Source: Bacteroidota bacterium (lineage in GTDB: Bacteria; Bacteroidota; Bacteroidia; Bacteroidales; SZUA-534). From it: a stretch of 64,000 bases of DNA. Positions 1 to 10,373 of this stretch are shown in pieces. The translations under genes and the position numbers were made by a program. How positions within the stretch are numbered: position 1 is the first letter of the stretch; every line of letters starts with the position of its first letter. Location of the stretch: positions 62,001-126,000 of the forward strand of contig QKGS01000079.1 in NCBI GenBank assembly GCA_003250355.1, in the 5' to 3' direction. The notes under the pieces are model-generated. The model saw only the letters and a program-made list of their open reading frames with translations. It had not been told where the DNA came from and searched no databases.

Positions 1-9
1 ACATATACC

Positions 10-3000
10 ATGAGTGTAATAGATAATATTTTAACCAAGATATTTGGTAATAAATCAGACAGAGACATAAAAGAAATAATGCCATTTGTAGAAGCTGCAA
101 AAGAAGCATATTCAAAACTTAGCTTATTATCGAACGATGATTTGAGAAGCAAATCTACAGAACTAAAGCAAATAATTTCAGACTTTATTATTGAAGAAAA
201 TAACGAGATTTCTGAATTAAAAAAGAAACTCGACTCTGATGATATTCAAATTGAAGAGCGTGAAGATATTTACAAGGAAATTGATACTATTGAGACTAAA
301 ATAGATATTAAAATTCAGGAAATTCTTGACAATATTCTTCCCGAAGCATTTGCCCTTATTAAAGAAACAGCACGTCGCTTTGCTGAAAACGAAATAGTAG
401 AAGTTACTGCAAATGATTTTGACAAAGGACTTGCGGCTATACGTAATAACATAGAAATTAAAAACGATAAAGCTTTATGGAGTAACACATGGATTGCAGG
501 CGGAAATCCTGTTACTTGGGATATGATTCACTACGACGTACAGTTAATAGGTGGAGTAGCTCTTCATAAAGGGAAAATATCGGAAATGGCTACCGGCGAA
601 GGTAAAACACTAGTAGCTACATTACCTGTATTTTTAAATGCATTAACAGGAAGAGGTGTACATGTAGTTACTGTCAACGACTATCTTGCAAAACGTGACT
701 CGGAGTGGATGGGACCTTTATATCAATTCCATGGTTTAAAAGTAGATTGTATCGACAAGCACCAACCAAACTCAGAGAGCAGACGTCAGGCTTATCGAGC
801 CGATATTACTTTTGGTACAAATAATGAATTTGGATTCGACTACCTGCGCGATAATATGGCTCTAAGTCCCGACGACCTAGTTCAACGTCGCCATAACTTT
901 GCCATTGTCGATGAGGTTGACTCTGTTTTAATTGACGATGCCCGTACTCCATTAATAATTTCAGGTCCGGTGGCAAAAGGCGAAAACCAATTGTTCGATG
1001 ACCTTAAACCCAAGGTTACTAAATTATATCAGGAGCAGAGAAACCTTGTTACACAAGTACTATCCGATGCTAAAAAATTATTGTCGGAGGGTAAAGACGA
1101 AGAAGGTAGCTTACTGTTGTTTAGAGCTCATAAAGGTTTGCCTAAAAATAAAGCTCTAATTAAATATTTGAGTGAGCCTGGAGTGAAAGTTATGATGCAA
1201 AAAACCGAAAACCTGTATATGCAGGAAAATGGTAAAAACATGCATAAAGTAACCGATGACCTTTTCTTTGTGATTGATGAAAAGCAGAACTCTATTGAAC
1301 TTACCGAAAAAGGTATAGACCTTATTTCAGGCGATGCTGAAGACCATAATTTCTTTGTATTACCAGATGTTGGTGCAGAAATAGCAGAACTTGAAAAACA
1401 AAATTTAAGTGTTCAAGAAAAAGTTGCTGAAAAAGACTCTTTAATTCAAGACTATGCTGTAAAATCGGAAAGAGTACATACTATAAACCAGCTTCTTAAA
1501 GCATATGCCATGTTTGAAAAAGATGTGGAATATGTTGTAATGGATAATAAAGTAAAAATAGTTGATGAGCAAACCGGTCGAATAATGGAAGGTCGCAGGT
1601 ATTCCGACGGATTACATCAGGCTATTGAAGCTAAAGAAAATGTAAAAGTAGAAGCAGCAACACAAACTTTTGCAACCATAACATTGCAAAACTACTTTAG
1701 AATGTACAACAAACTGGCTGGTATGACAGGTACTGCTGAAACAGAAGCCGGCGAATTTTGGGATATTTATAAGCTTGATGTTGTTGTAATCCCAACAAAC
1801 CGCCCAATTCAAAGAAAAGACATGAATGATTTGGTTTATAAAACAACCAGAGAAAAATATAATGCGGTAATTGATGAAGTTGTCAAACTTGTAGAAAAGA
1901 ATCGTCCGGTACTTGTAGGTACTACTTCGGTTGAAGTATCAGAACTATTGAGCCGGATGTTAAAAATGCGCGGCATAAAACACAATGTACTTAATGCTAA
2001 AATGCACCAGCGTGAAGCAGAGATAGTTGCCGAAGCTGGTAAACCTAAAGCTGTTACTATTGCAACTAATATGGCAGGTAGAGGTACCGATATTAAACTT
2101 TCACAAGAAGTAAAAGATGCAGGCGGTTTAGCAATACTTGGCACCGAGCGCCACGAATCGCGCCGTGTCGACAGACAGTTACGTGGTCGTGCAGGTCGTC
2201 AGGGCGACCCTGGTTCTTCTCAGTTTTTTGTTTCGCTTGAAGATAACCTAATGCGCTTATTTGGTTCCGATAGAATTGCAGGAATGATGGATAAAATGGG
2301 GCATAAAGATGGCGATGTTATTCAGCATTCGATGATTTCGAAAAGTATTGAAAGAGCTCAGAAAAAAGTTGAAGAAAATAACTTTGGTATTCGTAAACGA
2401 CTACTTGAATATGATGATGTAATGAATAACCAGCGTGAAGTTATTTACAAACGTCGTAAGCATGCATTATATGGCGAACGTCTTCAGGTTGACATTATTA
2501 ATAATATGTTCGATGTTTGCGAATCATTAATTCATGAATATCAGGGAATGCAAGATTTTAATGGTTTCAAAATGGAAACAATAAGAGCTCTTGCCATTGA
2601 ATGCCCGTTCAAGGAAGATGAATTCCTGAAAGGTAGCTCAAAAGAACTAGTTAACACCTTATACCATTCAACACTTGAAGCTTATAAACGCAAATCAGAT
2701 GTAATAAGCAAACAAGTGTATCCTGTTATAAAAAATGTATACGAAAAGCAAGGACAGGTTTACGATAATATTGTTATCCCAATTCAAGATGGACAGAAAC
2801 AATACAACATAGTAACAAACCTGAAAAAAGCTTACGAATCGGAAGGTAAAGATTTGGTTCGTTCTATCGAAAAATCTATAAGTTTGCTTACTATTGACGA
2901 ATCGTGGAAAGAGCATTTGCGCGAGATGGACGAGCTTAAGCAATCGGTTCAAAATGCTACTTATGAACAAAAAGACCCATTGTTAATATACAAATTTGAG

Positions 3001-3291
3001 TCGTTTGAATTATTCAAAACTATGCTTGATAAAACAAACAGGGAAATGGTATCAGTTCTTATGAAAGGAAATATTCCAACTCAAAATGAGGATCAGGTAA
3101 AACAAGCAGAACAACGAAAAAAAACTGACATGAGTCGCTACAATACTTCACGCGAAGAACAAGGTAGTGAAACAGAGCAAAAAAAGAGAGTTCAACCGGT
3201 AAGAGTTGATAAAAAAGTAGGACGCAATGAACCTTGTCCTTGCGGTAGTGGAAAAAAATTCAAACAATGTCACGGAATATCAGAAGCCTAA
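10..3291 (+). CDS. secA: Protein translocase ATPase SecA
   Basis: SecA is the cytoplasmic motor that drives unfolded preproteins through SecYEG using ATP. The 1093-residue product has the Walker A box MATGEGKT at about 193-200, the helicase-type segment [16 protein letters not shown] near 300, and [10 protein letters not shown] plus [10 protein letters not shown] of the second nucleotide-binding fold. It ends in an SEC-C zinc motif, CPCGSG...QCH, in the last 15 residues. It is about 200 residues longer than the E. coli protein. Extra length includes a charged coiled segment near residues 60-105 and insertions in the central part, as is usual in Bacteroidota. The ATG at base 10 leaves only nine upstream bases, so its promoter lies outside the window. 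The next gene follows after three bases, suggesting cotranscription. Identity is certain. Confidence 0.98.
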   Translation: MSVIDNILTKIFGNKSDRDIKEIMPFVEAAKEAYSKLSLLSNDDLRSKSTELKQIISDFIIEENNEISELKKKLDSDDIQIEEREDIYKEIDTIETKIDIKIQEILDNILPEAFALIKETARRFAENEIVEVTANDFDKGLAAIRNNIEIKNDKALWSNTWIAGGNPVTWDMIHYDVQLIGGVALHKGKISEMATGEGKTLVATLPVFLNALTGRGVHVVTVNDYLAKRDSEWMGPLYQFHGLKVDCIDKHQPNSESRRQAYRADITFGTNNEFGFDYLRDNMALSPDDLVQRRHNFAIVDEVDSVLIDDARTPLIISGPVAKGENQLFDDLKPKVTKLYQEQRNLVTQVLSDAKKLLSEGKDEEGSLLLFRAHKGLPKNKALIKYLSEPGVKVMMQKTENLYMQENGKNMHKVTDDLFFVIDEKQNSIELTEKGIDLISGDAEDHNFFVLPDVGAEIAELEKQNLSVQEKVAEKDSLIQDYAVKSERVHTINQLLKAYAMFEKDVEYVVMDNKVKIVDEQTGRIMEGRRYSDGLHQAIEAKENVKVEAATQTFATITLQNYFRMYNKLAGMTGTAETEAGEFWDIYKLDVVVIPTNRPIQRKDMNDLVYKTTREKYNAVIDEVVKLVEKNRPVLVGTTSVEVSELLSRMLKMRGIKHNVLNAKMHQREAEIVAEAGKPKAVTIATNMAGRGTDIKLSQEVKDAGGLAILGTERHESRRVDRQLRGRAGRQGDPGSSQFFVSLEDNLMRLFGSDRIAGMMDKMGHKDGDVIQHSMISKSIERAQKKVEENNFGIRKRLLEYDDVMNNQREVIYKRRKHALYGERLQVDIINNMFDVCESLIHEYQGMQDFNGFKMETIRALAIECPFKEDEFLKGSSKELVNTLYHSTLEAYKRKSDVISKQVYPVIKNVYEKQGQVYDNIVIPIQDGQKQYNIVTNLKKAYESEGKDLVRSIEKSISLLTIDESWKEHLREMDELKQSVQNATYEQKDPLLIYKFESFELFKTMLDKTNREMVSVLMKGNIPTQNEDQVKQAEQRKKTDMSRYNTSREEQGSETEQKKRVQPVRVDKKVGRNEPCPCGSGKKFKQCHGISEA

Positions 3292-3294
3292 CAA

Positions 3295-3852
3295 ATGGGT
3301 ACGGAACGAAAAAAATATAATCCAATAATAATATCTGTTAGTAGTTTTATAAGAGACCGATATTTAAATAATAAAACCCGAGCAGTAAAAAGTTGTTCCA
3401 TTCAGGAGGCAAAAAATATTGGCATTACATTTAAGGCAACTTCTAAAGATGAGTTAATAACAATAAAGAAAGCTATAAAGTATATTGCAGATTACACAAA
3501 ATCTGACATTACTCTATTAGGCTATATACCTAATAAAAAGCCTGATGATTTCTATTTAACCCAAAAAGGAATCACTTTTATTTCCGATAAGGATTTGGAT
3601 TTTTTATACAGACCCAAAACTGAAATAACAGGTGATTTTATTAAGACACGTTTTGATATTTTAATTGATCTTGGAAGCAAAGAATACTATCCTATGGATT
3701 ATGTACTTAGAATGTCTGATGCTAGTTTTAAAATTGGAAAGTTTGGTGAAAATACACCCTTCGATTTCATGCTAAATATTGATAATAATAAAGGATTAGA
3801 TTACTTTTGCGATCAGGTAATATTATACCTTTCGCAAATAAAAAGTAAGTAG
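3295..3852 (+). CDS. DUF6913-type hypothetical protein
   Basis: This is a 185-residue soluble protein without signal peptide or membrane segment. I recognise it as resembling the DUF6913 family of Bacteroidota, whose function is not known. Visible features are a basic N-terminus, a stretch about handling of 'YIADYTKSDITLLGYIPNK', and a segment DFIKTRFDILIDLG followed by YYPMDYVLRMSDASFKIGKF. That order (a short loop, then an F-D-ILIDLG strand, then YPM) is typical of the family. It sits three bases after secA and three bases before dapA, so the three genes very likely form one transcript, but this does not reveal its job. The family name is from memory of the pattern, not from a search. Confidence 0.7.
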   Translation: MGTERKKYNPIIISVSSFIRDRYLNNKTRAVKSCSIQEAKNIGITFKATSKDELITIKKAIKYIADYTKSDITLLGYIPNKKPDDFYLTQKGITFISDKDLDFLYRPKTEITGDFIKTRFDILIDLGSKEYYPMDYVLRMSDASFKIGKFGENTPFDFMLNIDNNKGLDYFCDQVILYLSQIKSK

Positions 3853-3855
3853 TAT

Positions 3856-4743
3856 ATGGATTTACAAAAGTTAAGAGGAGTTGGAACTGCATTGGTAACA
3901 CCATTCAGAAATGATGGAACTATTGATTTTACTGCTTTAAAAGATCTTATTGAATTTCAAATAGACAATAATGTTAACTTTTTAACAATATTGGGAACAA
4001 CCAGTGAGTCGGCAACTATGACCAATAGTGAAAAAAATGCTGTGGTTGATTTCATAATAGAAACAGTTAATGGCAGAATACCTGTGGTTGTTGGTTGTGG
4101 TGGAAATAATACCTCTCAGGTAATTGATTCAATTAAGGAATTAAATAAACCAGGGGTTGATGCAATATTGTCTGTTGTACCTTATTATAACAAACCAACT
4201 CAGAATGGTTTATTTCAGCATTTTAAAGCTATTGCAAACAGCACTGATTTACCCATAATACTTTACAATGTTCCGGGTAGAACAGCGTCAAATTTAACAG
4301 CTGATACTACTTTAAAATTAGCTCGTGAGTTTAAGAACATTATAGCAATAAAAGAGGCTTCGCCCGATTTTAGTCAGGCAATGCAAATAGTGAAGAATAA
4401 ACCTGATGATTTCCTTGTACTATCAGGCGACGATGCATTAACACTTCCGCTGCTTTCATGTGGCTTTGATGGTGTTATTTCAGTTGTTTCTAATGCTTTT
4501 CCTTCGGAATTCTCGACCATGGTTTGGGATGCCTTAAATGGTGGTTTTGCAAAAGCTAGAGTAAACCATTACAAGCTTATTGATATAATTGAAAGTATGT
4601 TTGAACAGGGTAATCCGGCTGGGATAAAAGCTTTTTTAACACTAAAGGGTTTTATTGAAAATAATCTCAGATTGCCTTTAGTTCCGGTGAGTGGCAATTT
4701 ATTTGCAAAAATAGAACAACAACTAGTTGAGATACAAGGTTAG
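3856..4743 (+). CDS. dapA: 4-hydroxy-tetrahydrodipicolinate synthase
   Basis: DapA condenses pyruvate with aspartate semialdehyde, the first committed step to diaminopimelate and lysine. The 295-residue length is normal for this TIM-barrel aldolase. The Schiff-base lysine is K166 in IIAIKEASPD, the catalytic tyrosine is Y137 in ILYNVPGRT, and the substrate-binding GTTSE lies at 47-51. It is the third gene of a tight secA-DUF6913-dapA string. The downstream gene is convergent, with 38 bases between stops. Diaminopimelate is needed for peptidoglycan, so this is a housekeeping gene. NanA-type lyases share the fold, but the GTTSE and YNVPGRT motifs and the context favour DapA. Confidence 0.96.
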   Translation: MDLQKLRGVGTALVTPFRNDGTIDFTALKDLIEFQIDNNVNFLTILGTTSESATMTNSEKNAVVDFIIETVNGRIPVVVGCGGNNTSQVIDSIKELNKPGVDAILSVVPYYNKPTQNGLFQHFKAIANSTDLPIILYNVPGRTASNLTADTTLKLAREFKNIIAIKEASPDFSQAMQIVKNKPDDFLVLSGDDALTLPLLSCGFDGVISVVSNAFPSEFSTMVWDALNGGFAKARVNHYKLIDIIESMFEQGNPAGIKAFLTLKGFIENNLRLPLVPVSGNLFAKIEQQLVEIQG

Positions 4744-4781
4744 AATAAAGAATAAAATCAAAAATTAACCCTACAATTTCA

Positions 4782-5702
4782 TTATTTGTATGGTATGCTA
4801 TATTTAGCTCCATCATAAGTTAAAAATGATTCTGAGAATTCATCTTTAGCTTCTGCTAGAAAGCTGTTAAGTTCTTTATACCTGTTTGAAAAATGCCCCA
4901 ATAATAATTTTTTAACATTTGCTTCTTTTGCTATTATAGCAGCTTGACGTGCCGTAGAGTGTCCGGTGTCTTTAGCTTTTTTTCGGTCAATATCAATATA
5001 TGTAGATTCATGGTAAAGCATATCGACACCTTCAATATACTTAACAATTTGTAAGCTTTTTGAAGTGTCCGACACAAATGCGTAGCTTCGGGGTTGAGCA
5101 GGAGGTATTGTCAAGTTTTTGTTTAAGAATACAGTTCCGTTTGTATCAATAAAATTGGCTCCTTCTCTGATTTTTCGAATCTCTTTTATGGGAATATTTA
5201 ATTCATTTACAATGTTTTTTTGCAGATTTAAAAGCCTTCTTTTCTCTTTAAAAATAAATCCGCAGGTTGGAATCCTATGTCTTAAAGGGAACGATTCTAT
5301 AGTGAGTTTATCATCTTCCCAAACTAGTTCTAATCCACTATAGGTTAAGGGGCGAAAGTTAACATTGAATTTTAATCCTCTATCAAGAGTTGATATGTAA
5401 ATGTCAATTATCTCTTTTAAGCGATGTGGTCCTATTATTGTTAGGTCGTGTTTTCTGCCTAATAGATTCAGACTTGAAAGTAATCCGAATATACCAAGAA
5501 AATGGTCGCCATGCAAATGACTTATAAGTATTGTATTGATTTTATGAAAGGGTATTCGAAAGCGTCGCATTTGTATTTGAGTGCCTTCGCCACAGTCAAT
5601 TAAAAAAAAACGCTCAAGTACGTTAAGTACCTGAGCGGTTGAATATCTTTGGGGTGTAGGTGTTGCAGAGCTACACCCCAATATTGTTAATTCAAATGTC
5701 AT
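4782..5702 (-). CDS. rnz: Ribonuclease Z (tRNA 3' endonuclease)
   Basis: RNase Z cuts the 3' trailer of tRNA precursors. The 306-residue protein is a metallo-beta-lactamase fold of the short bacterial type. The zinc motif HLHGDH is at 62-67. Downstream metal and exosite features include YAFVSDT around 207-213, the tyrosine/histidine segment MLYHESTY, the AKDTGHSTARQAA block (family HST loop) and LLLGHFSNRY near the end. Its ATG overlaps the stop codon of the STAS gene by one base (TAATG), which points to translational coupling. The product should act in the cytoplasm as a homodimer. No missing catalytic residues were seen. Confidence 0.96.
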   Translation of the reverse strand: MTFELTILGCSSATPTPQRYSTAQVLNVLERFFLIDCGEGTQIQMRRFRIPFHKINTILISHLHGDHFLGIFGLLSSLNLLGRKHDLTIIGPHRLKEIIDIYISTLDRGLKFNVNFRPLTYSGLELVWEDDKLTIESFPLRHRIPTCGFIFKEKRRLLNLQKNIVNELNIPIKEIRKIREGANFIDTNGTVFLNKNLTIPPAQPRSYAFVSDTSKSLQIVKYIEGVDMLYHESTYIDIDRKKAKDTGHSTARQAAIIAKEANVKKLLLGHFSNRYKELNSFLAEAKDEFSESFLTYDGAKYSIPYK

Positions 5703-6052
5703 TAAGCATTTTCATTATTAATAATTTCAACGGCTTCCGCAACTTCGATAGTAATATTTAATACCGTATCAAGTTGCGAGATGGTTATCAGCCTTTCAAC
5801 AGCTGTTTGAAGACCTGATAATACAAATGTACCATTTGCATTTTTACATAAACGGTTAGCAACCAAAATAGCACTAAGACCTGATGAATCGCAATAGCGA
5901 CAGTTTTTCAAATCAAGAACGATGTTTTTTTCACCATTCCCTGCAATTAAAACCAATTCTGATTTTAATGAAGGGGCAACATGAGTATCGAGCTTATCGA
6001 TCATTACCTCGATTTGTGTGTAATTATCAAGTTTATCAATTTTAAAATCCAT
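5702..6052 (-). CDS. STAS domain protein, anti-sigma factor antagonist type
   Basis: This 116-residue protein is a single STAS domain of the SpoIIAA/RsbV kind. Such proteins are switched by serine phosphorylation and bind an anti-sigma or partner kinase. The recognisable core is IVLDLKNCRYCDSSGLSAIL (about residues 44-63), where DSSGL carries the serine that is normally phosphorylated. There is no membrane segment. No anti-sigma kinase or PP2C phosphatase gene is adjacent; the only other partner-switch-like genes here are the SiaB/SiaC pair at about 21.4-22.4 kb. Its stop overlaps the start of rnz, so both are probably made from one message starting from a TAnnTTTG promoter about 45 bases upstream. 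The identity of the partner is unknown. Confidence 0.88.
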   Translation of the reverse strand: MDFKIDKLDNYTQIEVMIDKLDTHVAPSLKSELVLIAGNGEKNIVLDLKNCRYCDSSGLSAILVANRLCKNANGTFVLSGLQTAVERLITISQLDTVLNITIEVAEAVEIINNENA

Positions 6053-6096
6053 CTGACAATTGTTTTTTGGTTAACGATATTTGATTTTCATATTAT

Positions 6097-6104
6097 CAAA
6101 TATA
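6097..6104 (-). promoter_or_regulatory. Putative -10 (-7) promoter element for STAS-rnz
   Basis: The minus strand reads TATATTTG, an exact match to the Bacteroidota -7 consensus TAnnTTTG. It lies about 45 bases upstream of the STAS start codon. I did not find a well spaced TTTG at -33, so the call rests on one element and position. Confidence 0.4.
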
Positions 6105-6144
6105 GTAAAACTATTGTTCAAAACCGAATAAAAAAATTTAAAAT

Positions 6145-7983
6145 TTACTCAGCTGATTCATTTTTAGTTTCTGCGTCATCTTTTTTAGTAGCAGGCTTTC
6201 CTTCCATCTCGTCTTTTAGTGCTGCCAATTCAGCAATATCGCCAAGTGTTGTTTTTTCCATGCTATCTGAAAGTTTTTTAGATGCTGCTTTTGTTGCTTT
6301 TTGAGCTGTTGCTTTTTGAGCTTTTCTTTCGTCTTCGAAAATACGAGAGTGGCTAACAATAATCTTTTTGCTTTCTTTGTTAAATTCTATTACTTTGAAG
6401 TCAAGTTTTTCATCAAGAACAGCAGAAGAACCATCTTCTTTTACCATATGTTTAGGAGTACAGAACCCTTCAATACCATAAGGAAGAGATACTACGGCTC
6501 CTTTTTCTGTAAGCTCAATGATTGTACCTTCTTGAATTGAATCAACCTGGAACATAGACTCGAATACATCCCATGGATTCTCCTCTAACTGTTTGTGACC
6601 TAAACGAAGTCTGCGGTTTTCTTTATCTATTTCAAGAACGCAAACATCAATATCAGCACCTATTGAAGTAAATTCAGCAGGATGTTTGATTTTCTTAGTC
6701 CAAGAAAGGTCTGAAATGTGGATTAAACCATCAACACCTTCTTCAAGTTCTACAAAAACTCCAAAGTTTGTAAAGTTGCGAACTTTAGCAGTGTGTTTGG
6801 TATCTACTCCATAAGCACCTTCAATTTTCTCCCATGGGTCAGCTTTAAGTTGCTTCATACCAAGTGACATTTTGCGTTCGTCGCGGTCAAGAGTAAGTAT
6901 AACAGCTTCAACTTCTTCGCCTACTTTTAAGAATTCGTTAGCACTGCGTAAATGTTGACTCCACGACATTTCACTAACGTGAATAAGTCCTTCAACTCCT
7001 GCAGCAATTTCAACAAATGCTCCATAATCGGCCATAACAACAACTTTACCTTTCACATTGTCACCAACATTTAAGCTTGCATCAAGAGCATCCCATGGGT
7101 GTGCAGTAAGTTGTTTTAATCCTAGAGCAATACGCTTTTTATCGTCGTCGAAATCAAGAATTACAACGTTAAGTTTTTGGTCAAGTTGAACTATTTCTTC
7201 CGGATGTGAAATTCTACCCCAAGAAAGGTCGGTAATGTGGATTAATCCATCAACACCACCTAGGTCAATGAATACACCATAAGAAGTAATATTCTTAACA
7301 GTACCTTCAAGTACTTGTCCTTTTTCAAGTTTAGTAATGATATCTTTTTTCTGTTGTTCAAGTTCAGCTTCAATAAGTGCTTTGTGAGAAACAACAACGT
7401 TTTTGAATTCGTGGTTAATTTTAACAACTTTGAATTCCATGGTTTTTCCTACAAATACATCGTAATCGCGGATAGGCTTCACATCGATTTGAGATCCAGG
7501 TAAGAAAGCTTCAATTCCGAATACGTCAACTATCATACCACCTTTTGTGCGACATTTGATATATCCTTTAATAATTTCATCATCTTCAAGTGCTTTATTA
7601 ACACGATCCCATGAACGTAAAGCACGAGCTTTTTTGTGTGATAATACCAGTTGTCCACTACGGTCTTCTTGTGTTTCAACATATACTTCAACAGTATCGC
7701 CTACTGCAAGTTCAGGGTTGTAGCGGAATTCGTTCATGTTAACAACACCTTCCGATTTGTACCCAATGTTGATTAAAGCCTCTCTTTTGTTAAGGTTAAC
7801 AACTGTACCGTCAACTACTTCATTTTCATTAATTGAAGATAATGTTTGAGTGTACATTTCTTCAAGTTCTTGGCGTTTTTTTCCGCCAAATGATTCGCCT
7901 TTTTCATAGGCATCCCAATCAAACTCCTCTGTAGTAACAGTTTTAGTTACTACTTCTTCATTCAAATTTTCCTGATTTTCCAT
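6145..7983 (-). CDS. rpsA: 30S ribosomal protein S1
   Basis: S1 binds mRNA on the 30S subunit and helps start translation, which matters in Bacteroidota because Shine-Dalgarno sites are weak. The 612-residue protein has six S1 (OB-fold) repeats between about residues 55 and 560. Repeats 3-5 are the most alike, each with a VDGLIH(I/V)S-type strand followed by a W (DLSWGRISHP, EMSWSQHLRS, DLSWTKKIKHP). The acidic N-terminal 50 residues and the lysine/alanine/glutamate-rich tail are typical. It has its own transcription unit: 92 bases separate it from STAS and 83 bases from the cytochrome gene end. Full-length and intact. Confidence 0.97.
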   Translation of the reverse strand: MENQENLNEEVVTKTVTTEEFDWDAYEKGESFGGKKRQELEEMYTQTLSSINENEVVDGTVVNLNKREALINIGYKSEGVVNMNEFRYNPELAVGDTVEVYVETQEDRSGQLVLSHKKARALRSWDRVNKALEDDEIIKGYIKCRTKGGMIVDVFGIEAFLPGSQIDVKPIRDYDVFVGKTMEFKVVKINHEFKNVVVSHKALIEAELEQQKKDIITKLEKGQVLEGTVKNITSYGVFIDLGGVDGLIHITDLSWGRISHPEEIVQLDQKLNVVILDFDDDKKRIALGLKQLTAHPWDALDASLNVGDNVKGKVVVMADYGAFVEIAAGVEGLIHVSEMSWSQHLRSANEFLKVGEEVEAVILTLDRDERKMSLGMKQLKADPWEKIEGAYGVDTKHTAKVRNFTNFGVFVELEEGVDGLIHISDLSWTKKIKHPAEFTSIGADIDVCVLEIDKENRRLRLGHKQLEENPWDVFESMFQVDSIQEGTIIELTEKGAVVSLPYGIEGFCTPKHMVKEDGSSAVLDEKLDFKVIEFNKESKKIIVSHSRIFEDERKAQKATAQKATKAASKKLSDSMEKTTLGDIAELAALKDEMEGKPATKKDDAETKNESAE

Positions 7984-8066
7984 CTAAGTGTTTAATAATT
8001 AATAGATTAGACTTTATATTATAAAATTCGGCACAAAATAAGTGTATTTAAGTGAGAATCACAAAT

Positions 8067-10373
8067 TTATAGTTGTTTTTTTAACTGCCTAATATTGTTA
8101 TTTTCAGGGTAAAGCTTTTCCAATGCATTGATGTATTTTTCAGCTTTATTTATTTTGTTTGATTTTATGTAGTGTATTGATATTGCCCATAGGAAGTCAA
8201 AATTTTCGGGTTCTATTGAAAGAGCTTTCAAATAGCTGATTTCTGCATTGGCAATCATGTTCAAATTGGTTTCAATTATACCTAAATTGTACCAAGCTCT
8301 TGCATTTTTTGGAGTTGAGTCTAAATATTTTGATAAATAATACTTACTCTCTTCTAACTTGCCTGTTTCGGCTAATAATAATGCAAGTGAATATTTAAAG
8401 TCTTGTATTTCAGACTGCTCCGAAATTAGTTCCTTATACATTTGCTCAGCAAGAGTATTGTTGCCTTGTATGTTGTATATAACAGCCAAATTGGCTTTTG
8501 ACATATAAAATTTATTGTCGATTGCTAATGATGTTTCATAGCACTGCTGTGCTTTATTTATATCGCCTTTATTCATATACATATTACCCAAATTATATTG
8601 AGCTCCCGGAAAATCAGCCATATAAATGTTTATTTCTTCATATTCATTTAGTGCTGAATCAATTTGTGATAATTGTTCTTTTGACAGCTGATTTCTTGGT
8701 ATTTCTGATAATTTATATGCAGCATGAGCTCGAATGGCTTTAGTGGGATCGTTAAGAAGAGGCATAATCCTATTTAACAGCTCTTTACTATTGGAGGGAT
8801 TAAAACTTTCAAGTGCACTATAACGAATTATTGATTCCGGGTCTGTTAGAAGAGTTTCAAGCGTGTTGTTAGATAAGCTGTTATTAAAGTTTTGCAAGTA
8901 ATAAATGGCTGCTGTTCTTACCATGAGCGGATATACTTCATTTAAAGCATAATGAGTAGTATTGTTTAGTGCAAATGTATCTCTGCTGTAGGCAGCGTTA
9001 AATACAGAGCCGTAATGTGGTCGTATTTTTTGTCCGTACCATTGTTTAATATACTTGTTAGCCCAGTCTGGATTTTTGTCGATGTGGCAATTGTTGCAGG
9101 CGTTTGGTGTACCGATGCTTATTGTTAGGTCGGGACGTGGAATACGAAAGCTATGGTCGCGTCTGTAATCATTTCCCATATAATGGTTTCCATCCATATG
9201 GCAATTTACGCATCGCGCACCTTCGCCTTCTGTGTATGTTGGTTTTCCTGTGTTAGATGCTAATTGGGAATAATTATTTCCTGGCATTTTATGAAAATGG
9301 TGATTTGGTGTGTCGTATATTGATGGTTGATGACATTGTAGACATAAATCATTTTTGTGCGATTTTAGTTTTAAAGAATGAGAATTGTGGCAATCGTTAC
9401 ACTGAATATCTTTGGTATACATTTTGCTTTGCGTAAATGAACTATAAACATAATCTTCTTCAAGTATTTGTCCATCAACATAATAATAGGGTTTAGTTGG
9501 TTTTTCCGGAATTATATGGTTTAATAGTTCCGTTGTATTATTATTAAAGTCACACATAGCAGAACGGCGGGAATGGCACCTTGCACAATTGTTAACAAAA
9601 TGGGTGTTTGATATATTGCTTGTTGCAATAATTAACCCTGCATTGTTGTTTGGTCGAGAATTTGCGGGTAGAGCTGCCCATTTTATATGTTCAGAGGCCG
9701 GACCATGACAAGCTTCACAGCTTACGTTTATTTCACTAAATGTAGTATTGTAGGTTTTGGTAATATGGTTATAGTTCTTTTTTAAATTAGTGGAATGGCA
9801 GTCGGCACACATTCCGTTCCAGTTTTGAGCCTGATTTGTCCAGTAAAGCCAGTTGTTTCCATTTAAGTTCTCATGTGGATACAGTGTGTCGCCTAAATGA
9901 AACCAGCGATTTTTATCGGTATCCCATGCTATTGGCAAGCATTGGTATTTGCCATTTTCAAAAGGTATAAGATATTGTTGTAATGGGGTCCAGCCAAAGG
10001 TATGTGTTATTTCAAAGTCTTTATGTTTACCTTCTGCATCGGTAGTGTTTACATAGAACTTATTGTCTTTTCTAAAAAAAGTATGTATTACTTTATTATG
10101 TCTAAATTTATAATTATTGAAGTTGCCTAGTACTGTTGAATCTGATGCTATGGTCATAGACATATCGTGGTGAGAGCCTTTCCAAAGATTATATTCTGTC
10201 TCATGACATTCTATACAAGATTCTTTGCCTGCAAAAAATGGCTCGTTTTGAGTAAAACTGCTTCTCCAAGGTTGGTTTATAAACAAATATAATGGGAATG
10301 ACAGAATTATAACAAGAATTGATGTTTGACCCGTAATTTTCCAGACGGAAGAAAAATATTTGTTATTGGGCAT
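8067..10373 (-). CDS. Membrane-anchored octahaem cytochrome c with HEAT/TPR C-terminal half
   Basis: The 768-residue protein has one N-terminal membrane segment (about 18-34) and then eight CXXCH haem-binding motifs starting near residues 53, 189, 219, 263, 325, 344, 388 and 426. After these come HEAT-like repeats (about 490-560, with LLTDPESIIRYSALE and LLNDPTKAIRAHAAY) and around five TPR repeats to the end. The haem part should face the periplasm and carry electrons away from the cytochrome b/Rieske pair encoded just upstream; its start overlaps the Rieske stop by 11 bases. The TPR half may dock a terminal reductase or assembly partner (inference). Multihaem-TPR proteins of this general form occur in other Bacteroidota; the exact electron acceptor is unknown. 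Confidence 0.88.
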   Translation of the reverse strand: MPNNKYFSSVWKITGQTSILVIILSFPLYLFINQPWRSSFTQNEPFFAGKESCIECHETEYNLWKGSHHDMSMTIASDSTVLGNFNNYKFRHNKVIHTFFRKDNKFYVNTTDAEGKHKDFEITHTFGWTPLQQYLIPFENGKYQCLPIAWDTDKNRWFHLGDTLYPHENLNGNNWLYWTNQAQNWNGMCADCHSTNLKKNYNHITKTYNTTFSEINVSCEACHGPASEHIKWAALPANSRPNNNAGLIIATSNISNTHFVNNCARCHSRRSAMCDFNNNTTELLNHIIPEKPTKPYYYVDGQILEEDYVYSSFTQSKMYTKDIQCNDCHNSHSLKLKSHKNDLCLQCHQPSIYDTPNHHFHKMPGNNYSQLASNTGKPTYTEGEGARCVNCHMDGNHYMGNDYRRDHSFRIPRPDLTISIGTPNACNNCHIDKNPDWANKYIKQWYGQKIRPHYGSVFNAAYSRDTFALNNTTHYALNEVYPLMVRTAAIYYLQNFNNSLSNNTLETLLTDPESIIRYSALESFNPSNSKELLNRIMPLLNDPTKAIRAHAAYKLSEIPRNQLSKEQLSQIDSALNEYEEINIYMADFPGAQYNLGNMYMNKGDINKAQQCYETSLAIDNKFYMSKANLAVIYNIQGNNTLAEQMYKELISEQSEIQDFKYSLALLLAETGKLEESKYYLSKYLDSTPKNARAWYNLGIIETNLNMIANAEISYLKALSIEPENFDFLWAISIHYIKSNKINKAEKYINALEKLYPENNNIRQLKKQL

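Noticed and set aside
6076..6103. Hairpin GATATTTGAT/ATCAAATAT as rpsA terminator
   Set aside because: The stem is AT-only and there is no T-run in the right direction; it more likely overlaps the STAS promoter box.
5981..6304. Plus-strand open frame overlapping the STAS and rpsA ends
   Set aside because: It runs across two real minus-strand genes and their gap and has no family resemblance.
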